Shown: positions 29,642-38,873, counted from the first letter of the stretch. The stretch is DNA of 64,000 bases from Chromobacterium sp. IIBBL 290-4 (GCF_024207115.1 NZ_CP100128.1:248001-312000); one strand, 5' to 3'. The notes: generated by a model not told the origin, from the letters alone. A program made the numbers and translations.

Positions 29642-30469
29642 ATGGACCCGATTCTGCTGTTTCACTCGCTGATCATGGGCTTGGTGGAAGGCATCACCGA
29701 GTTTTTGCCCATTTCCTCAACCGGCCACCTGATCCTGACCGGCGATCTGCTGCATTTCCTCGATAAGGAAAAACGCGACGTCTACGAGATTTTCATCCAG
29801 TTGGGCGCCATGCTGGCCGTGGTATGGGAATATCGCCGCAAGATCGGCGCCACGCTGGCTGGCGCCATCCGCCCCGGCAGCGAGCGCAATCTGCTGCTCG
29901 GCATCGTCATCGCCTTCATTCCGGCCGCCATCGCCGGCCTGTTGTTCTCCAAACAGATCAAGGCCGTGCTGTTCAACCCGGTATGCGTGGCCATCGCCTT
30001 CATCGTCGGCGGCTTGATCATTTTGTGGGCGGAAAAGCGCGAACATAAGATCGCCGTGGAGACAGTGGACGACTTGAGCCTGAAGGACGCGCTGAAAGTG
30101 GGGCTGTGCCAGTGCCTGGCGCTGATTCCCGGCACCAGCCGCTCCGGCGCCACCATCATAGGCGGCATGTTCTTGGGCTTGTCCCGCAAAGCGGCCACCG
30201 AGTTTTCCTTCTTCCTCGGCATTCCCACCTTGGGCGCGGCTTCGCTGTATAGCCTGCTCAAGCATCGCGATGCGCTGAGCGGCGACGATATCGGCGTATT
30301 CGCGGTCGGCTTCGGCGCGTCATTCATATTCGCCTTCCTGGCCATCCGCGCGCTGCTGCGTTTCATCTCCACCCACAGCTTCGCCGTATTCGCCTGGTAT
30401 CGCATCGCCTTCGGCCTGATCGTGCTGGCCAGTTGGCAGAGCGGCCTGGTGAACTGGAGCGCCGGCTAA
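29642..30469 (+). CDS. uppP: undecaprenyl-diphosphatase (BacA family)
   Basis: 275 residues from the ATG at 29642. This inner-membrane enzyme dephosphorylates undecaprenyl pyrophosphate so the lipid carrier can be reused for peptidoglycan synthesis. Signature motifs: LVEGITEFLPISSTGHLIL (residues about 14-32) and LIPGTSRSGATIIGG (about 162-176), with about eight transmembrane helices. An upstream in-frame extension to 29507 runs through the terminator and promoter and is rejected. Confidence 0.96.
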   Translation: MDPILLFHSLIMGLVEGITEFLPISSTGHLILTGDLLHFLDKEKRDVYEIFIQLGAMLAVVWEYRRKIGATLAGAIRPGSERNLLLGIVIAFIPAAIAGLLFSKQIKAVLFNPVCVAIAFIVGGLIILWAEKREHKIAVETVDDLSLKDALKVGLCQCLALIPGTSRSGATIIGGMFLGLSRKAATEFSFFLGIPTLGAASLYSLLKHRDALSGDDIGVFAVGFGASFIFAFLAIRALLRFISTHSFAVFAWYRIAFGLIVLASWQSGLVNWSAG

Positions 30470-30516
30470 GCGCTTGCGATGCGCAGCCCCTGCGACACAC
30501 CGCCGCAGCGAGGCTT

Positions 30517-30533
30517 GGCCTAGCAGGCCTTTT
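30517..30533 (+). terminator. short hairpin terminator after uppP
   Basis: GGCCT/AGGCC with an AGC loop followed by TTTT, about 48 nt past the uppP stop. The stem is short. A second GGCCTGGCC/GGCCAGGCC hairpin without T's lies at about 30597-30619 in this convergent region. Confidence 0.5.
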
Positions 30534-30629
30534 CCGAGGATGGAGTGAACAATCGGGCGCATTGCCCCCCTTTAAGCCTGCCAAGCGCCGCTACGGGCCT
30601 GGCCGGAGAGGCCAGGCCGCGCTGCTCGC

Positions 30630-31034
30630 CTAAAAGCTCGCGCTGAACACCACGCCGGCAAAGCGCAGGCAGTCTTCGACCCGCTGGCGTTGCACTGGGC
30701 TCAAATCTTCCAGCGGAAAGAAGCGCCAAGCCGAGTGCTCGGCGCTGAGGGACAGGATAGTGTCTGGCGGCAAGACGCAACGGAAGATGAAAGCCTGGGA
30801 ATTGTACGTCCGGTGATAGTAGACGCCGGTCAGCCATTTCACCTCGACCTCCAACCCCAGCTCCTCCCGGCATTCGCGGACAATGCACTCGTGTATGGTT
30901 TCGCCCGGCTCCAAAGCGCCGCCGGGCAGCCCCCAAGCCAAACCGCCATAGGTGGCCTTCAATTGCAGCACCGCCCCAGCGCCATCGGTGATCACCGCAT
31001 GGGCGCTGAGGCGGAAAACATCGTCGAACGCCAT
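30630..31034 (-). CDS. Nudix hydrolase
   Basis: 134 residues. The Nudix box is complete: GGALEPGETIHECIVRECREELGLEV matches Gx5Ex7REUxEExGU, with the catalytic REEL helix at about residues 52-59. Such enzymes cleave nucleoside diphosphates linked to another moiety; the substrate is not predictable here. It begins 1 nt after the thioredoxin-like gene stop and closes the scpA-led run. Confidence 0.88.
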   Translation of the reverse strand: MAFDDVFRLSAHAVITDGAGAVLQLKATYGGLAWGLPGGALEPGETIHECIVRECREELGLEVEVKWLTGVYYHRTYNSQAFIFRCVLPPDTILSLSAEHSAWRFFPLEDLSPVQRQRVEDCLRFAGVVFSASF

Positions 31035-31035
31035 C

Positions 31036-31497
31036 CTACGGCTTGGCTTGATGGCTGACCCGGTCGAAGAAGTCGTAGATGCCGGTTTCGCTCATCCGGC
31101 GGGCATCGGCCAGTTCGCCGGCGCGGGTCGCGTACAGCACCTTATTGTCGGACGACAGCACCACGGCGGCCGGAATGCCTTTGGCGATAGGGTGGCCGTA
31201 AGCGGCATCGATGTCCAGGTTATGATCGAAATTGCCGACATCCACCTTGATCACCTTGAATTCGCGGTTCACCAGTTCGGCGCTCTTGCCGGTCTTCAGC
31301 GCCGCGTCCAGCGCGCGGCAGTCCTCGCACCAATTGGCGCCCAGAATCAGCAACACCGGCTGATGGCTTTGCTGAGCCGCGGCCAGCGTCTGCTGCAGTT
31401 CCGCCTTGGCATCGGCCTGTTCGTTGTAAGGCAGATCGGCGGCGACCGCCGCTACGCTCGCCAGCAACAGCGCGAGCATCAAAAAGTATTTTCGCAT
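31036..31497 (-). CDS. exported thioredoxin-family protein
   Basis: 153 residues from the ATG at 31497, chosen because GCAGGAGC lies just upstream. A signal peptide of about 20 residues (MRKYFLMLALLLASVAAVAA) precedes a thioredoxin fold with the redox motif GANWCEDCRAL (CxxC) and a cis-proline region (GIPAAVVLSSDNK). It is probably a periplasmic disulfide reductase/isomerase of the DsbD-gamma or thioredoxin_7 type. It lies 24 nt after the OsmC gene. Confidence 0.82.
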   Translation of the reverse strand: MRKYFLMLALLLASVAAVAADLPYNEQADAKAELQQTLAAAQQSHQPVLLILGANWCEDCRALDAALKTGKSAELVNREFKVIKVDVGNFDHNLDIDAAYGHPIAKGIPAAVVLSSDNKVLYATRAGELADARRMSETGIYDFFDRVSHQAKP

Positions 31498-31521
31498 GAG
31501 AAGCTCCTGCGGCAAGAAAGA

Positions 31522-31989
31522 TCAAATCAATTTGGGATGGCAAACAATCTCGGTCTTCACCGAGTTGGCGATGAAGCACTCTTCATGCGCGGTGTGATGC
31601 AGTTGCTGCAACTGCTCGAGCGTCGGCTGCTTGTCTCCGGAAAACGCTGTCGCCGGATGCAGGGCCGCCTTGGCTACCCAAGCTTTGCCCTTGTCGTCGC
31701 GCCCCATTTCGCCGACCGCCTCATCATGGTAGCGATCCACCCGGAAACCTGCGCGGGCGGCCAAATCCAGAAACCACAGCATATGACAGGCCGACAAGGC
31801 GGCGATGAACGCTTCCTCCGGATCCACGGCGGCCGCGTCGGAATACGGCAGCGGAACGACATGGGGAGAAGATGAGCCCTTCACCTCCACCCCGCCATCA
31901 AACCTCAACACATGGCTGCGGCTATAGCGGCGGTCCAGAAAATCCTGCTCACCGCGCTGCCAAATCACTTCCGCAAGGTGCTGCGCCAT
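31522..31989 (-). CDS. OsmC-family peroxide/thiol protein
   Basis: 155 residues from the ATG at 31989 (GGAGG upstream). OsmC/Ohr proteins reduce organic or inorganic peroxides with a cysteine pair. Cys in ALSACHMLWFL and Cys in AHEECFIANSVKTEI occupy the expected positions, and DPEEAFIAALSACHML is the family signature. Cytosolic. The order scpA-nitrilase-osmC-thioredoxin-nudix suggests a housekeeping/stress run, but cotranscription of all five is inferred from spacing only. Confidence 0.87.
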   Translation of the reverse strand: MAQHLAEVIWQRGEQDFLDRRYSRSHVLRFDGGVEVKGSSSPHVVPLPYSDAAAVDPEEAFIAALSACHMLWFLDLAARAGFRVDRYHDEAVGEMGRDDKGKAWVAKAALHPATAFSGDKQPTLEQLQQLHHTAHEECFIANSVKTEIVCHPKLI

Positions 31990-32049
31990 CACGGCCTCCA
32001 GAGGGAAATCCAAACCGGAACATGATAGCACGGCAATGACAAACAACTA

Positions 32050-32859
32050 TCAGCGGTAGCAATCCGGCCTCAGCGCCTGCGTCCCCCACACCTCGTCCTG
32101 CTCCGTCCGCCAGCGCCGCAACTCGCTCAAATCCAGATCGGCGAACAAGATGCCGGCTTGATCATCGGCCAGCGCCAGCAAGCGGCCGCGCGCGTCTATC
32201 AGGCAACTGGCGCCATCCTGCAGCGGCGCGGGGTAATTGCATAGGGCGACAGCGAATCGGTTTTCCAATGCCCGGCCGCGCAACTGCTGCAGCCGCGCAT
32301 CGCCCAGCGCTTCGTCCTCGCGCATTCGACAGGCATTCGGCGTCAAGACCAGCTCCGCGCCTTGGCGCATCAAGGCGCGGCCCGCTTCGGGAAACTCCCT
32401 GTCGAAACAAATCATCGCGCCTATCCGCACCGTTGCGCCGCCCAGCGCCACATCGGCGCATGCGAAACCATCGCCGCCCTGCAGCGCCGTTTCCGTACCA
32501 TCGGCAAAGTCGCAGATATGGACCTTGTCGTATTGCAAGGCCAGCCGGCCATCCGCGCCGTACAGTCGCAAGCGGTTGCGCAAAGCGCCCTGATGGCGCG
32601 CCAGATAGGTAAAGCCTACCGCCAGCCGGCGCTCCTGGGCCAAAGCCGCGATGGCGGCCAGCGCCGGATGCCCATCATGCCAGGCGTGCGCCTCGTTCAT
32701 TTTGTCTGGCCGATAGCCGGTCGACCACAATTCCGGCAACAGCAGCAGATGCGCGCCGCCTGCCGCCGCCTGTTCGCACCAAGCCTGCAGCCAAGCCAGG
32801 AAGGCGGCCTCCTCCGGCGCATCCCCTTGCTGGGCCAAGGCCAGGCGGATCCGGCTCAT
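32050..32859 (-). CDS. carbon-nitrogen hydrolase (nitrilase superfamily)
   Basis: 269 residues. The Glu-Lys-Cys triad is visible: LLLLPELWSTGY, LQYDKVHICDF and GAMICFDREFPEAGR. These enzymes hydrolyse amide or nitrile C-N bonds; the closest broad group is the amidase/omega-amidase-like cytosolic enzymes, but the substrate is unknown. The start overlaps the scpA stop by 4 nt, so translation is coupled. Confidence 0.87.
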   Translation of the reverse strand: MSRIRLALAQQGDAPEEAAFLAWLQAWCEQAAAGGAHLLLLPELWSTGYRPDKMNEAHAWHDGHPALAAIAALAQERRLAVGFTYLARHQGALRNRLRLYGADGRLALQYDKVHICDFADGTETALQGGDGFACADVALGGATVRIGAMICFDREFPEAGRALMRQGAELVLTPNACRMREDEALGDARLQQLRGRALENRFAVALCNYPAPLQDGASCLIDARGRLLALADDQAGILFADLDLSELRRWRTEQDEVWGTQALRPDCYR

Positions 32860-33695
32860 ACCAATGCGATCCGCACGTAAATCGGCTGGTATGGCGCGTC
32901 CTGGCTCACCTTGGCCAAACCTTCCTTCACCAGCTCCAGCACCGCGATGAAGTTCACCACCAGATGCGCCACGCCCTTGTCTAGATCAAACAACTCTTCG
33001 AAGGGCACGTACTCCTTGCCTTCCAGATAACGCAGAATCCAGCTCATCTGCTCGCGCACCGACAATTCGTCCTTCTCCACCTTGTGATGGCGCTTGTGCT
33101 TGGCGCGGGACAGGATGGCCATCCAGGCTTGACGCAGGTCGCCGCTGCTGATGTCCGGCAGGCGCTGCTCGGCCGATTGTTCCACCAGCACCGCCAGCCA
33201 GGCGAAATCGCGGTCGGCCTGCGGAATTTTGTCCAATTCCAGCGCGGCCAGCTTCATCTGCTCGTATTCCAGCAGGCGCCGCACCAGCTCGGCGCGCGGA
33301 TCGTCGGGCTCGCCGTCCTCATCCAGCTGCGGCCTGGGGAGCAGCAAGCGCGACTTGATTTCGATCAGCAGCGCCGCCATCAACAGATATTCCGCCGCCA
33401 GCTCCAGCCGCCCATGCTGCATAGCGTCGATATAGGACATGTACTGCGCGGTGATGTCCGCCATCGGGATATTGAGCACGTCCAGATTCTGCTTGCGGAT
33501 CAGATACAGCAGCAGGTCCAGCGGGCCTTCGAAGCTTTCCAGGATCACTTGCAGGGCATCAGGGGGAATGAACAGATCCTGCGGCAGCTCCAGAACAGGC
33601 TGGCCGAAAACATGGGCAATCGGTAAACTGTCGGACAATTCATCCGTCGCCGACGGGACCTCGCCGGGCGCAGGGTTGTGGGATTCGGAATTCAT
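32856..33695 (-). CDS. scpA: segregation and condensation protein A
   Basis: 279 residues. ScpA is the kleisin subunit that bridges SMC heads and helps organise and segregate the chromosome. The kleisin N-terminal block (FEGPLDLLLYLIRKQNLDVLNI) and the C-terminal winged-helix (FEELFDLDKGVAHLVVNFIAVLELVKEG) are clear. The N-terminal about 40 residues are an extra acidic tail. scpB, normally adjacent, is not in the window; the next gene is the nitrilase. Confidence 0.92.
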   Translation of the reverse strand: MNSESHNPAPGEVPSATDELSDSLPIAHVFGQPVLELPQDLFIPPDALQVILESFEGPLDLLLYLIRKQNLDVLNIPMADITAQYMSYIDAMQHGRLELAAEYLLMAALLIEIKSRLLLPRPQLDEDGEPDDPRAELVRRLLEYEQMKLAALELDKIPQADRDFAWLAVLVEQSAEQRLPDISSGDLRQAWMAILSRAKHKRHHKVEKDELSVREQMSWILRYLEGKEYVPFEELFDLDKGVAHLVVNFIAVLELVKEGLAKVSQDAPYQPIYVRIALV

Positions 33696-33760
33696 GCCGG
33701 CAAGGATACCAGTTCCCTACTGCGCGCGCGGTTGAACTTTTCCATGTCCGAGCAGCCAAA

Positions 33761-34189
33761 ATGGCTTTATATCTGATGCAACGCCGCGTGTTAACGAATT
33801 CCGCACACCTTGTTTCGATGTTGATCGCTGGCATCATTCTGGCCAGCTCAGCCACAGCCGCCACCGCTCATCCCACCCCAGCGGCACCCGCCGCAGCCAG
33901 CCAGCCGGAAAACAATTCCGACCATTTCTGGCGCAAGCGCAAAATCCAGGAAACCAGCCGCCGCATCATTGAAATCGATCTGGGCGTCACCGACAAGCTG
34001 ACGCTGGACGAAAACGACCACAGCCAAGCAGGCAATATCTATCGTTTCACTTGGCGATTGCCGGCAGGCAAGACCTCCGCGGCTGGCTATCAAGCCTATG
34101 CCATCCAGGGCGATGTGGCGCATGGCGCCATACTGAGCATTCGTTGCCAACGCGCCAACGGCTCCATTGAGAAGTGCTACCCGCGCTAG
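33761..34189 (+). CDS. hypothetical exported protein
   Basis: 142 residues, not recognised. A hydrophobic segment at about residues 18-34 followed by TAATA looks like a signal peptide; an alternative ATG at 33776 would give a better-proportioned signal. The mature part has a proline/alanine stretch, then mixed beta-like sequence and a pair of cysteines near the end (IRCQRANGSIEKCYPR). It is divergent from scpA and stops 2 nt from the convergent gene at 34192. Confidence 0.55.
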   Translation: MALYLMQRRVLTNSAHLVSMLIAGIILASSATAATAHPTPAAPAAASQPENNSDHFWRKRKIQETSRRIIEIDLGVTDKLTLDENDHSQAGNIYRFTWRLPAGKTSAAGYQAYAIQGDVAHGAILSIRCQRANGSIEKCYPR

Positions 34190-34191
34190 GC

Positions 34192-35640
34192 TCAGCGCCC
34201 CTCCTTCGCCTCCGCCTCATGCGGCTCCGCCAGCCGGACTTCCATCAACTGACACGCGCTGGTCTGCAATAACAGCCGCTGCGCGCGCACTTGCCACGCT
34301 TGCTCTCCCTGGCGCACTTCAAATAAGCGCAGCGCTTGATATCGCCTGCCCGGCAAGACCAGCACGCCCCGCTGCTGAAACTGCCGCTCCGCGCACAGCA
34401 GCAATCCTTTTTCCAGGCCGCCGGAGGGGTGGCTGCTATGCGGCGCGACCAGCACAGCCGCCGGCCGCTTGCCGACAAACTCCACGCCGCAATCCGCCAG
34501 TTCGCCATTTCTGGGAAGGCAAATCCACCTCACCACGCCTAACTGCCAACTGGACCCCTGCCGTTTAAGCATGGCCAGCGACCCCGCCTGCAGGTCCTGA
34601 TCGGAGAAATCGCCCGCCAAACGCATGCCTGATGCGCTGAGATTGCCGATCTCCAAACGGCTAGCGCTCTCCCCCAGCGCAAGCTCGCCGCTCGCCAAAC
34701 GCCAGCACGAATCGAACTTCCCCAATAAGACAGCCGTCTCGCCATTATGCAGCGATTGGCGGATATGCCTGCGCCGCGGCGGATGACGCCATTCCCGCTC
34801 CAGCCGGGACAGCAGCATCCAATCCCCCGCGGCCGCGTCTGCCTGCCGCTGCAGCCCGCTCAAAATGCGGCGCAAAACCTTTTCCGCGTCGGCGCGCCAG
34901 CTGATGCCTTCTTCGCCATCCGATTCCGCGGCGAAACGCCCCGGCCCGTCCACCCGCTCCGCGATCAACCAACCGCCGGATGTCCTGCCTTGCGGACTCA
35001 GCTTCAATAAAGGGCCATACCGGCATATCCATTGCATCAAGCGTATTTGATTGACGCCGTCCAAGCGATTGCAGGAGCAGAGCCCCAACAGCAGGACACG
35101 TCGATACCAGGCGCCCAACGCGCCCTCCCCGCCTATGGGACGCCGTCCCTGCCAAGACCGCTGCGCCATTTCACGAAACAGGCCATGGCAGTGCAGCCAG
35201 AAGCCCTGAGGCAGCGGCGCATAGGATTTAACATACTCGCGCAGCAACAGCCACGCGCTCATCAGCGCCAGCAACAGCGCCAATTGATGCTGGCTTCTGC
35301 GGCCAAACCAACCTGAAACGCGCAAGCGCTCCTCATCCAGGCAGCGCTTGGCGTTTTCCCACAAGGCAAGCCACAGCTCGCCGGCCAAGTCTGCATCTTC
35401 GACGCCATATAGATTAAGCGACTGCGCGCATAGCAATATTTCCCGCAGCGCCTGCAAGTCCAGGCCATGCTCCGGATGGGCATGGTGCCTTCGCAGCATC
35501 CGCAACTCTGCCAGGGCGATGGCTGGCGCCAGCCCCTCAAGCCGGCTCAGGGCGGCAAGCCAGGCCGCGCGCGGCAGGGATGCGCCTTGCATGTCTAAAG
35601 GGGGCGACGGAACGGTTGTTTCAAGATGAGGCATGGTCAT
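34192..35640 (-). CDS. conserved protein with C-terminal PilZ-like domain
   Basis: 482 residues. The first about 290 residues are helical, Leu- and Trp-rich with no known motif. A C-terminal segment (about 330-410) has NLSASGMRLAGDF, then VVRWI and DCGVEFVGKRP, which is the PilZ (D/N)xSxxG pattern and following beta strands; an upstream RxxxR was not clear. PilZ domains bind cyclic di-GMP. The fusion of a long helical domain to a PilZ-like end is a form I recall from betaproteobacterial hypothetical proteins, function unknown. The window also has one c-di-GMP enzyme (22483-24297). Confidence 0.65.
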   Translation of the reverse strand: MTMPHLETTVPSPPLDMQGASLPRAAWLAALSRLEGLAPAIALAELRMLRRHHAHPEHGLDLQALREILLCAQSLNLYGVEDADLAGELWLALWENAKRCLDEERLRVSGWFGRRSQHQLALLLALMSAWLLLREYVKSYAPLPQGFWLHCHGLFREMAQRSWQGRRPIGGEGALGAWYRRVLLLGLCSCNRLDGVNQIRLMQWICRYGPLLKLSPQGRTSGGWLIAERVDGPGRFAAESDGEEGISWRADAEKVLRRILSGLQRQADAAAGDWMLLSRLEREWRHPPRRRHIRQSLHNGETAVLLGKFDSCWRLASGELALGESASRLEIGNLSASGMRLAGDFSDQDLQAGSLAMLKRQGSSWQLGVVRWICLPRNGELADCGVEFVGKRPAAVLVAPHSSHPSGGLEKGLLLCAERQFQQRGVLVLPGRRYQALRLFEVRQGEQAWQVRAQRLLLQTSACQLMEVRLAEPHEAEAKEGR

Positions 35641-35670
35641 TCAAATTAAACGTGTCAGGGCTGGCCCTGC

Positions 35671-36267
35671 TTACCGAGGAACAGCGCTCAAGGCCGCCAG
35701 CACATCGCCGCTGCCGCATACTCGGCAATACTCGCCATCCAGATTGGCCAAGCTCATCGCATGCACTTCTTCCGCGCTGCGCCAGCGGCCTTGCCAATCT
35801 TGCTTGTCGAAAGTGAAGCAAGCGTCTTCCGCCAAGCAGACATCAAAGCCCAGATTGCCGGCCATCCGCACCGTGGCCTCGACCGAGTTGCTGGTGCTCA
35901 CGCCAACAACTACCAGCTCCAGCCAGCCCTTCTCGCGCAATAACGCTTCCAGACCGGTGCCGATGAAGGCGCTATTGGTTTGCTTGGCGATCACCGTTTC
36001 GCCAGGCAAGGGCATCGTCTCCGATTTGAAGGCATGGCCGGGCCGATCCGGACGAAAGGTGGAGGCGGGCTCGACGGAGTCATGACGGATATGGATCAAC
36101 GGCAAGCCGCGTTCGCGCCAGGCGGCCAGCAGCCGCGCGCAAACCTGTTCGGCTTGAGGGTGATTGCGCGGGCCCCAGCTCGGGTCGTCGACAGCCTGTT
36201 GCATATCGATCAGCAATAACAGCGGCGGGGCGCGAAATGAATGGGGAGCCGGCATATCAGTCTTCAA
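35671..36267 (-). CDS. isochorismatase-like cysteine hydrolase homologue without the cysteine
   Basis: 198 residues. The isochorismatase fold is clear: LLLIDMQQAV (catalytic Asp), ETVIAKQTNSAFIGT (Lys) and VVVGVSTSNSVEATVRMAGNLGFDV. The last motif normally reads T-x-x-C-V with the nucleophilic cysteine; here it is S-N-S-V, so the nucleophile is missing. I recall a subgroup with this TNNSVEATVRMAGNLGF form, which may act differently or bind ligands only. The gene stands alone between the PilZ-like gene and the VOC gene. Confidence 0.8.
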   Translation of the reverse strand: MKTDMPAPHSFRAPPLLLLIDMQQAVDDPSWGPRNHPQAEQVCARLLAAWRERGLPLIHIRHDSVEPASTFRPDRPGHAFKSETMPLPGETVIAKQTNSAFIGTGLEALLREKGWLELVVVGVSTSNSVEATVRMAGNLGFDVCLAEDACFTFDKQDWQGRWRSAEEVHAMSLANLDGEYCRVCGSGDVLAALSAVPR

Positions 36268-36346
36268 TGCACAATGAGAACGGCATTATGCCATGCTCCC
36301 TCGTTTCGCTACAGCGCGGATAATTTAAATCAGAAGCATGGGATTT

Positions 36347-36757
36347 TTACCAATAGCCGCCCGGCACATAATCGCCGAAGTACCAGCGGTGGCCTTCCAG
36401 ATCCAAGGCCAAATAACCGGTTGCGCCGTACTCTTCCCGCTTCAGGGCTTGCAGAATCTCCACGCCCTGCGCCCGCGCCTGTTCATAGTGCGCGGCTGGA
36501 TCCGGCACGTGCACATACAAAGCCTGCGACCAGTTCCGCTCATTGCGCGGCCCGGTCCAGTCATGCGCGGGGTTGGGGCTGGAAATCATGAAAACAGCAT
36601 TGCCAAGCGACAGCTCGGCATGCATCACCTTGCCATCTTCAATCACGGCGAAACGGCGCTGAAACCCAAATGCGCGCTGCAGCCATTCCAAGGCCGACAC
36701 CGCATCTTGGTAACACAGGCCAGGGTAGACGCCCGGCGGAACTTGATTCGCACTCAT
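36347..36757 (-). CDS. VOC-superfamily (glyoxalase/bleomycin-resistance-like) protein
   Basis: 136 residues from the ATG at 36757, 5 nt after an AGGAGG box. One VOC module: YPGLCYQDAVSALEWLQRAFGF at the start, then KVMHAELSLGNAVFMI and GYLALDLEGHRWYFGDY at the end, with His and Glu-type metal ligands. This is the PhnB-like/glyoxalase-like group (FGF...GHRW.F). The substrate is unknown. Confidence 0.82.
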   Translation of the reverse strand: MSANQVPPGVYPGLCYQDAVSALEWLQRAFGFQRRFAVIEDGKVMHAELSLGNAVFMISSPNPAHDWTGPRNERNWSQALYVHVPDPAAHYEQARAQGVEILQALKREEYGATGYLALDLEGHRWYFGDYVPGGYW

Positions 36758-36807
36758 CACTGCCTCCTGGTGGGTAAACCTAAAGGCCTAATGTTAGGAC
36801 AATGGCA

Positions 36808-36840
36808 ATAAAAAAACCGCCCTACTAAAGGGCGGTTTCC
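36808..36840 (-). terminator. rho-independent terminator of htpG
   Basis: On the minus strand AAACCGCCCT/AGGGCGGTTT form the stem around TTAGT, followed by seven T's. It lies 30 nt past the htpG stop. Confidence 0.88.
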
Positions 36841-36870
36841 TGATTGCATCAAGATGCGCTAGCCAGAGGC

Positions 36871-38769
36871 TTAGGCCGACAATTCCAGCATCAGCTTGTT
36901 GATGCGCTTGACGAAGGAAGCCGGATCTTCCAGCTTGCCGCCTTCCGCCAGCAGTGCCTGATCGTACAACACGGCGGCCAGATCGCCGGCGCGGGCTTCA
37001 TCGGACTCCTCGGCCAGCTTTTTCACCAACACGTGTTCCGGGTTGATTTCCAGCGTCGGCTTGCTGCCTTCCACCTTCTGGCCGGCAGCCTTCAACATCC
37101 GCTCCAGGTGGGCGCTCATGTCATGCTCGCCGGCCACCAGGCACGCCGGGCTCTCGGTCAGGCGGGCCGTGGCGCGCACTTCCTTCACCTTGTCGCCCAG
37201 CGCCTTCTGCACCTTTTCCACCACAGGCTTGGAGGCTTCCTCAACCTGCTTTTGCGCTTCCTTGTCGGCCTCGTCCTCCAGCGAGCCCAGATCCAGCGCG
37301 CCCTTGGCCACGGACTGCAGCGACTTGCCTTCGAACTCGAACAGCGACCCCACCACCCATTCGTCGACGCGATCGATCAGCAGCAGCACCTCCACGCCCT
37401 TCTTCTTGAACACTTCCAGGTGCGGACTGTTCTTGGCGGCGGCCAGCGTGTCGGCGGTGATGTAGTAGATCTTGTCCTGGCCTTCCTTCATGCGGCCGAT
37501 GTAGTCGGCCAGCGAAACGGACGGCTCCGCGCCTTCTTCCGACGCGGTAGTGGTGAAGCGCAGCAGTTTGGCGATGCGCTCCTTGTTGGCATGGTCTTCG
37601 CCCACGCCTTCCTTCAGCACTTGGCCGAATTCCTTCCAGAACGCCGCGTATTTCTCAGCCTGGTTGGCGGACAGGTCTTCCAACAGGCCCAGCACCTTCT
37701 TGACGCAGCCGGCGCGGATGGCGTCGATATCCTTGCTTTCCTGCAGGATTTCGCGCGACACGTTCAGCGGCAGGTCATTGCTGTCGATCACACCGCGCAC
37801 GAAGCGCAGGTAGTGCGGCATCAGCTTTTCGGTGTCTTCCATGATGAAGACGCGGCGCACGTACAGCTTCACGCCTTGCTTGCGTTCGCGGTCGTACATG
37901 TCGAACGGCGCGCGCGACGGGATGTACAACAGCTCGGTGTATTCTTGGCGGCCTTCAACGCGGGCGTGGCTCCAGGCCAGCGGATCGGTGAAGTCGTGGG
38001 CGACGTGCTTGTAGAATTCCTGATACTGCTCTTCGGTGATGTCGCTCTTGGAGCGGGTCCACAGCGCGGAGGCGGAATTGACCACTTCCAGCTCGTCGCT
38101 ATTGCTTACTTCGCCGTCTTCGCCGTAACCGGCGCCCTTCTTCATCTCGATAGGGATGGAGATGTGGTCGGAGTACTTGCGGACGATGCCTTTCAGGCGC
38201 CAGTCGTTCAGCAGCTCGTCCTCGCCCTCTTTCAGATGCAGCACGATCTCGGTGCCGCGGCCGGCTTTCTCCACCTGTTCCAGCGTGTACTCGCCCTCGC
38301 CTAGCGACTCCCAGCGGGTGGCGGCGACTTCGCCGGCGCGGCGGCTGGTCAGCGTGACCTTGTCGGCCACGATGAAGGCGGAGTAAAAGCCCACTCCGAA
38401 CTGGCCGATCAGGTTGGCGTCCTTCTTGGCGTCGCCGGACAGCTGGTCGAAGAAAGCCTTGGTGCCGGACTTGGCGATGGTGCCGATATTGGCCACCACT
38501 TCATCGCGGCTCATGCCGATGCCGTTGTCGGCGATGGTGAGGGTGCGGGCGTCTTTGTCGAAGAAGATGCCGATCTTCAGTTCCGGATCGTTTTCAAACA
38601 GTTCCGGCTTGGCCATGCCCTCGAAGCGCAGCTTGTCGGCGGCGTCGGAGGCATTGGAGATCAATTCACGCAGGAAGATTTCCTTGTTGGAATACAAGGA
38701 GTGGATCATCAGCTTCAGCAGCTGTTTCACTTCGGTCTGAAAACCCAGGGTTTCTTTCTGTGCAGTCAT
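36871..38769 (-). CDS. htpG: molecular chaperone HtpG (bacterial Hsp90)
   Basis: 632 residues from ATG 38769 (alternative ATG at 38775; neither has a strong RBS). Cytosolic Hsp90 that remodels client proteins with ATP. GHKL ATPase signature near the start: [23 protein letters not shown] sequence, DNGIGMS, and [11 protein letters not shown]; the middle domain has the catalytic arginine region (VSREILQ) and the C-terminal dimerisation domain ends ELSA. A heat-shock promoter lies directly upstream. Confidence 0.96.
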   Translation of the reverse strand: MTAQKETLGFQTEVKQLLKLMIHSLYSNKEIFLRELISNASDAADKLRFEGMAKPELFENDPELKIGIFFDKDARTLTIADNGIGMSRDEVVANIGTIAKSGTKAFFDQLSGDAKKDANLIGQFGVGFYSAFIVADKVTLTSRRAGEVAATRWESLGEGEYTLEQVEKAGRGTEIVLHLKEGEDELLNDWRLKGIVRKYSDHISIPIEMKKGAGYGEDGEVSNSDELEVVNSASALWTRSKSDITEEQYQEFYKHVAHDFTDPLAWSHARVEGRQEYTELLYIPSRAPFDMYDRERKQGVKLYVRRVFIMEDTEKLMPHYLRFVRGVIDSNDLPLNVSREILQESKDIDAIRAGCVKKVLGLLEDLSANQAEKYAAFWKEFGQVLKEGVGEDHANKERIAKLLRFTTTASEEGAEPSVSLADYIGRMKEGQDKIYYITADTLAAAKNSPHLEVFKKKGVEVLLLIDRVDEWVVGSLFEFEGKSLQSVAKGALDLGSLEDEADKEAQKQVEEASKPVVEKVQKALGDKVKEVRATARLTESPACLVAGEHDMSAHLERMLKAAGQKVEGSKPTLEINPEHVLVKKLAEESDEARAGDLAAVLYDQALLAEGGKLEDPASFVKRINKLMLELSA

Positions 38770-38804
38770 GGTCATCAAGATGATTGAAGTTGCCGATAGC
38801 GCCA

Positions 38805-38832
38805 AGATGGAGGGCATTCGGCGCTTTTCAAG
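38805..38832 (-). promoter_or_regulatory. sigma-32 (heat-shock) promoter of htpG
   Basis: On the minus strand CTTGAAA (38832-38826), a 13-bp spacer and CTCCATCT (38812-38805) match the sigma-32 consensus CTTGAAA-N11-16-CCCCATNT in all but one base. The start codon is about 35 nt downstream. Confidence 0.75.
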
Positions 38833-38843
38833 CCCCTAAATGC

Positions 38844-38873
38844 AAAAAGCCCTGTCGATGGACAGGGCTTTTA
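38844..38873 (-). terminator. terminator of the ProQ-family gene
   Basis: AAAAGCCCTGTC pairs with GACAGGGCTTTTT around CATC on the minus strand, 17 nt past the stop codon; it separates this gene from the htpG heat-shock promoter. Confidence 0.85.
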
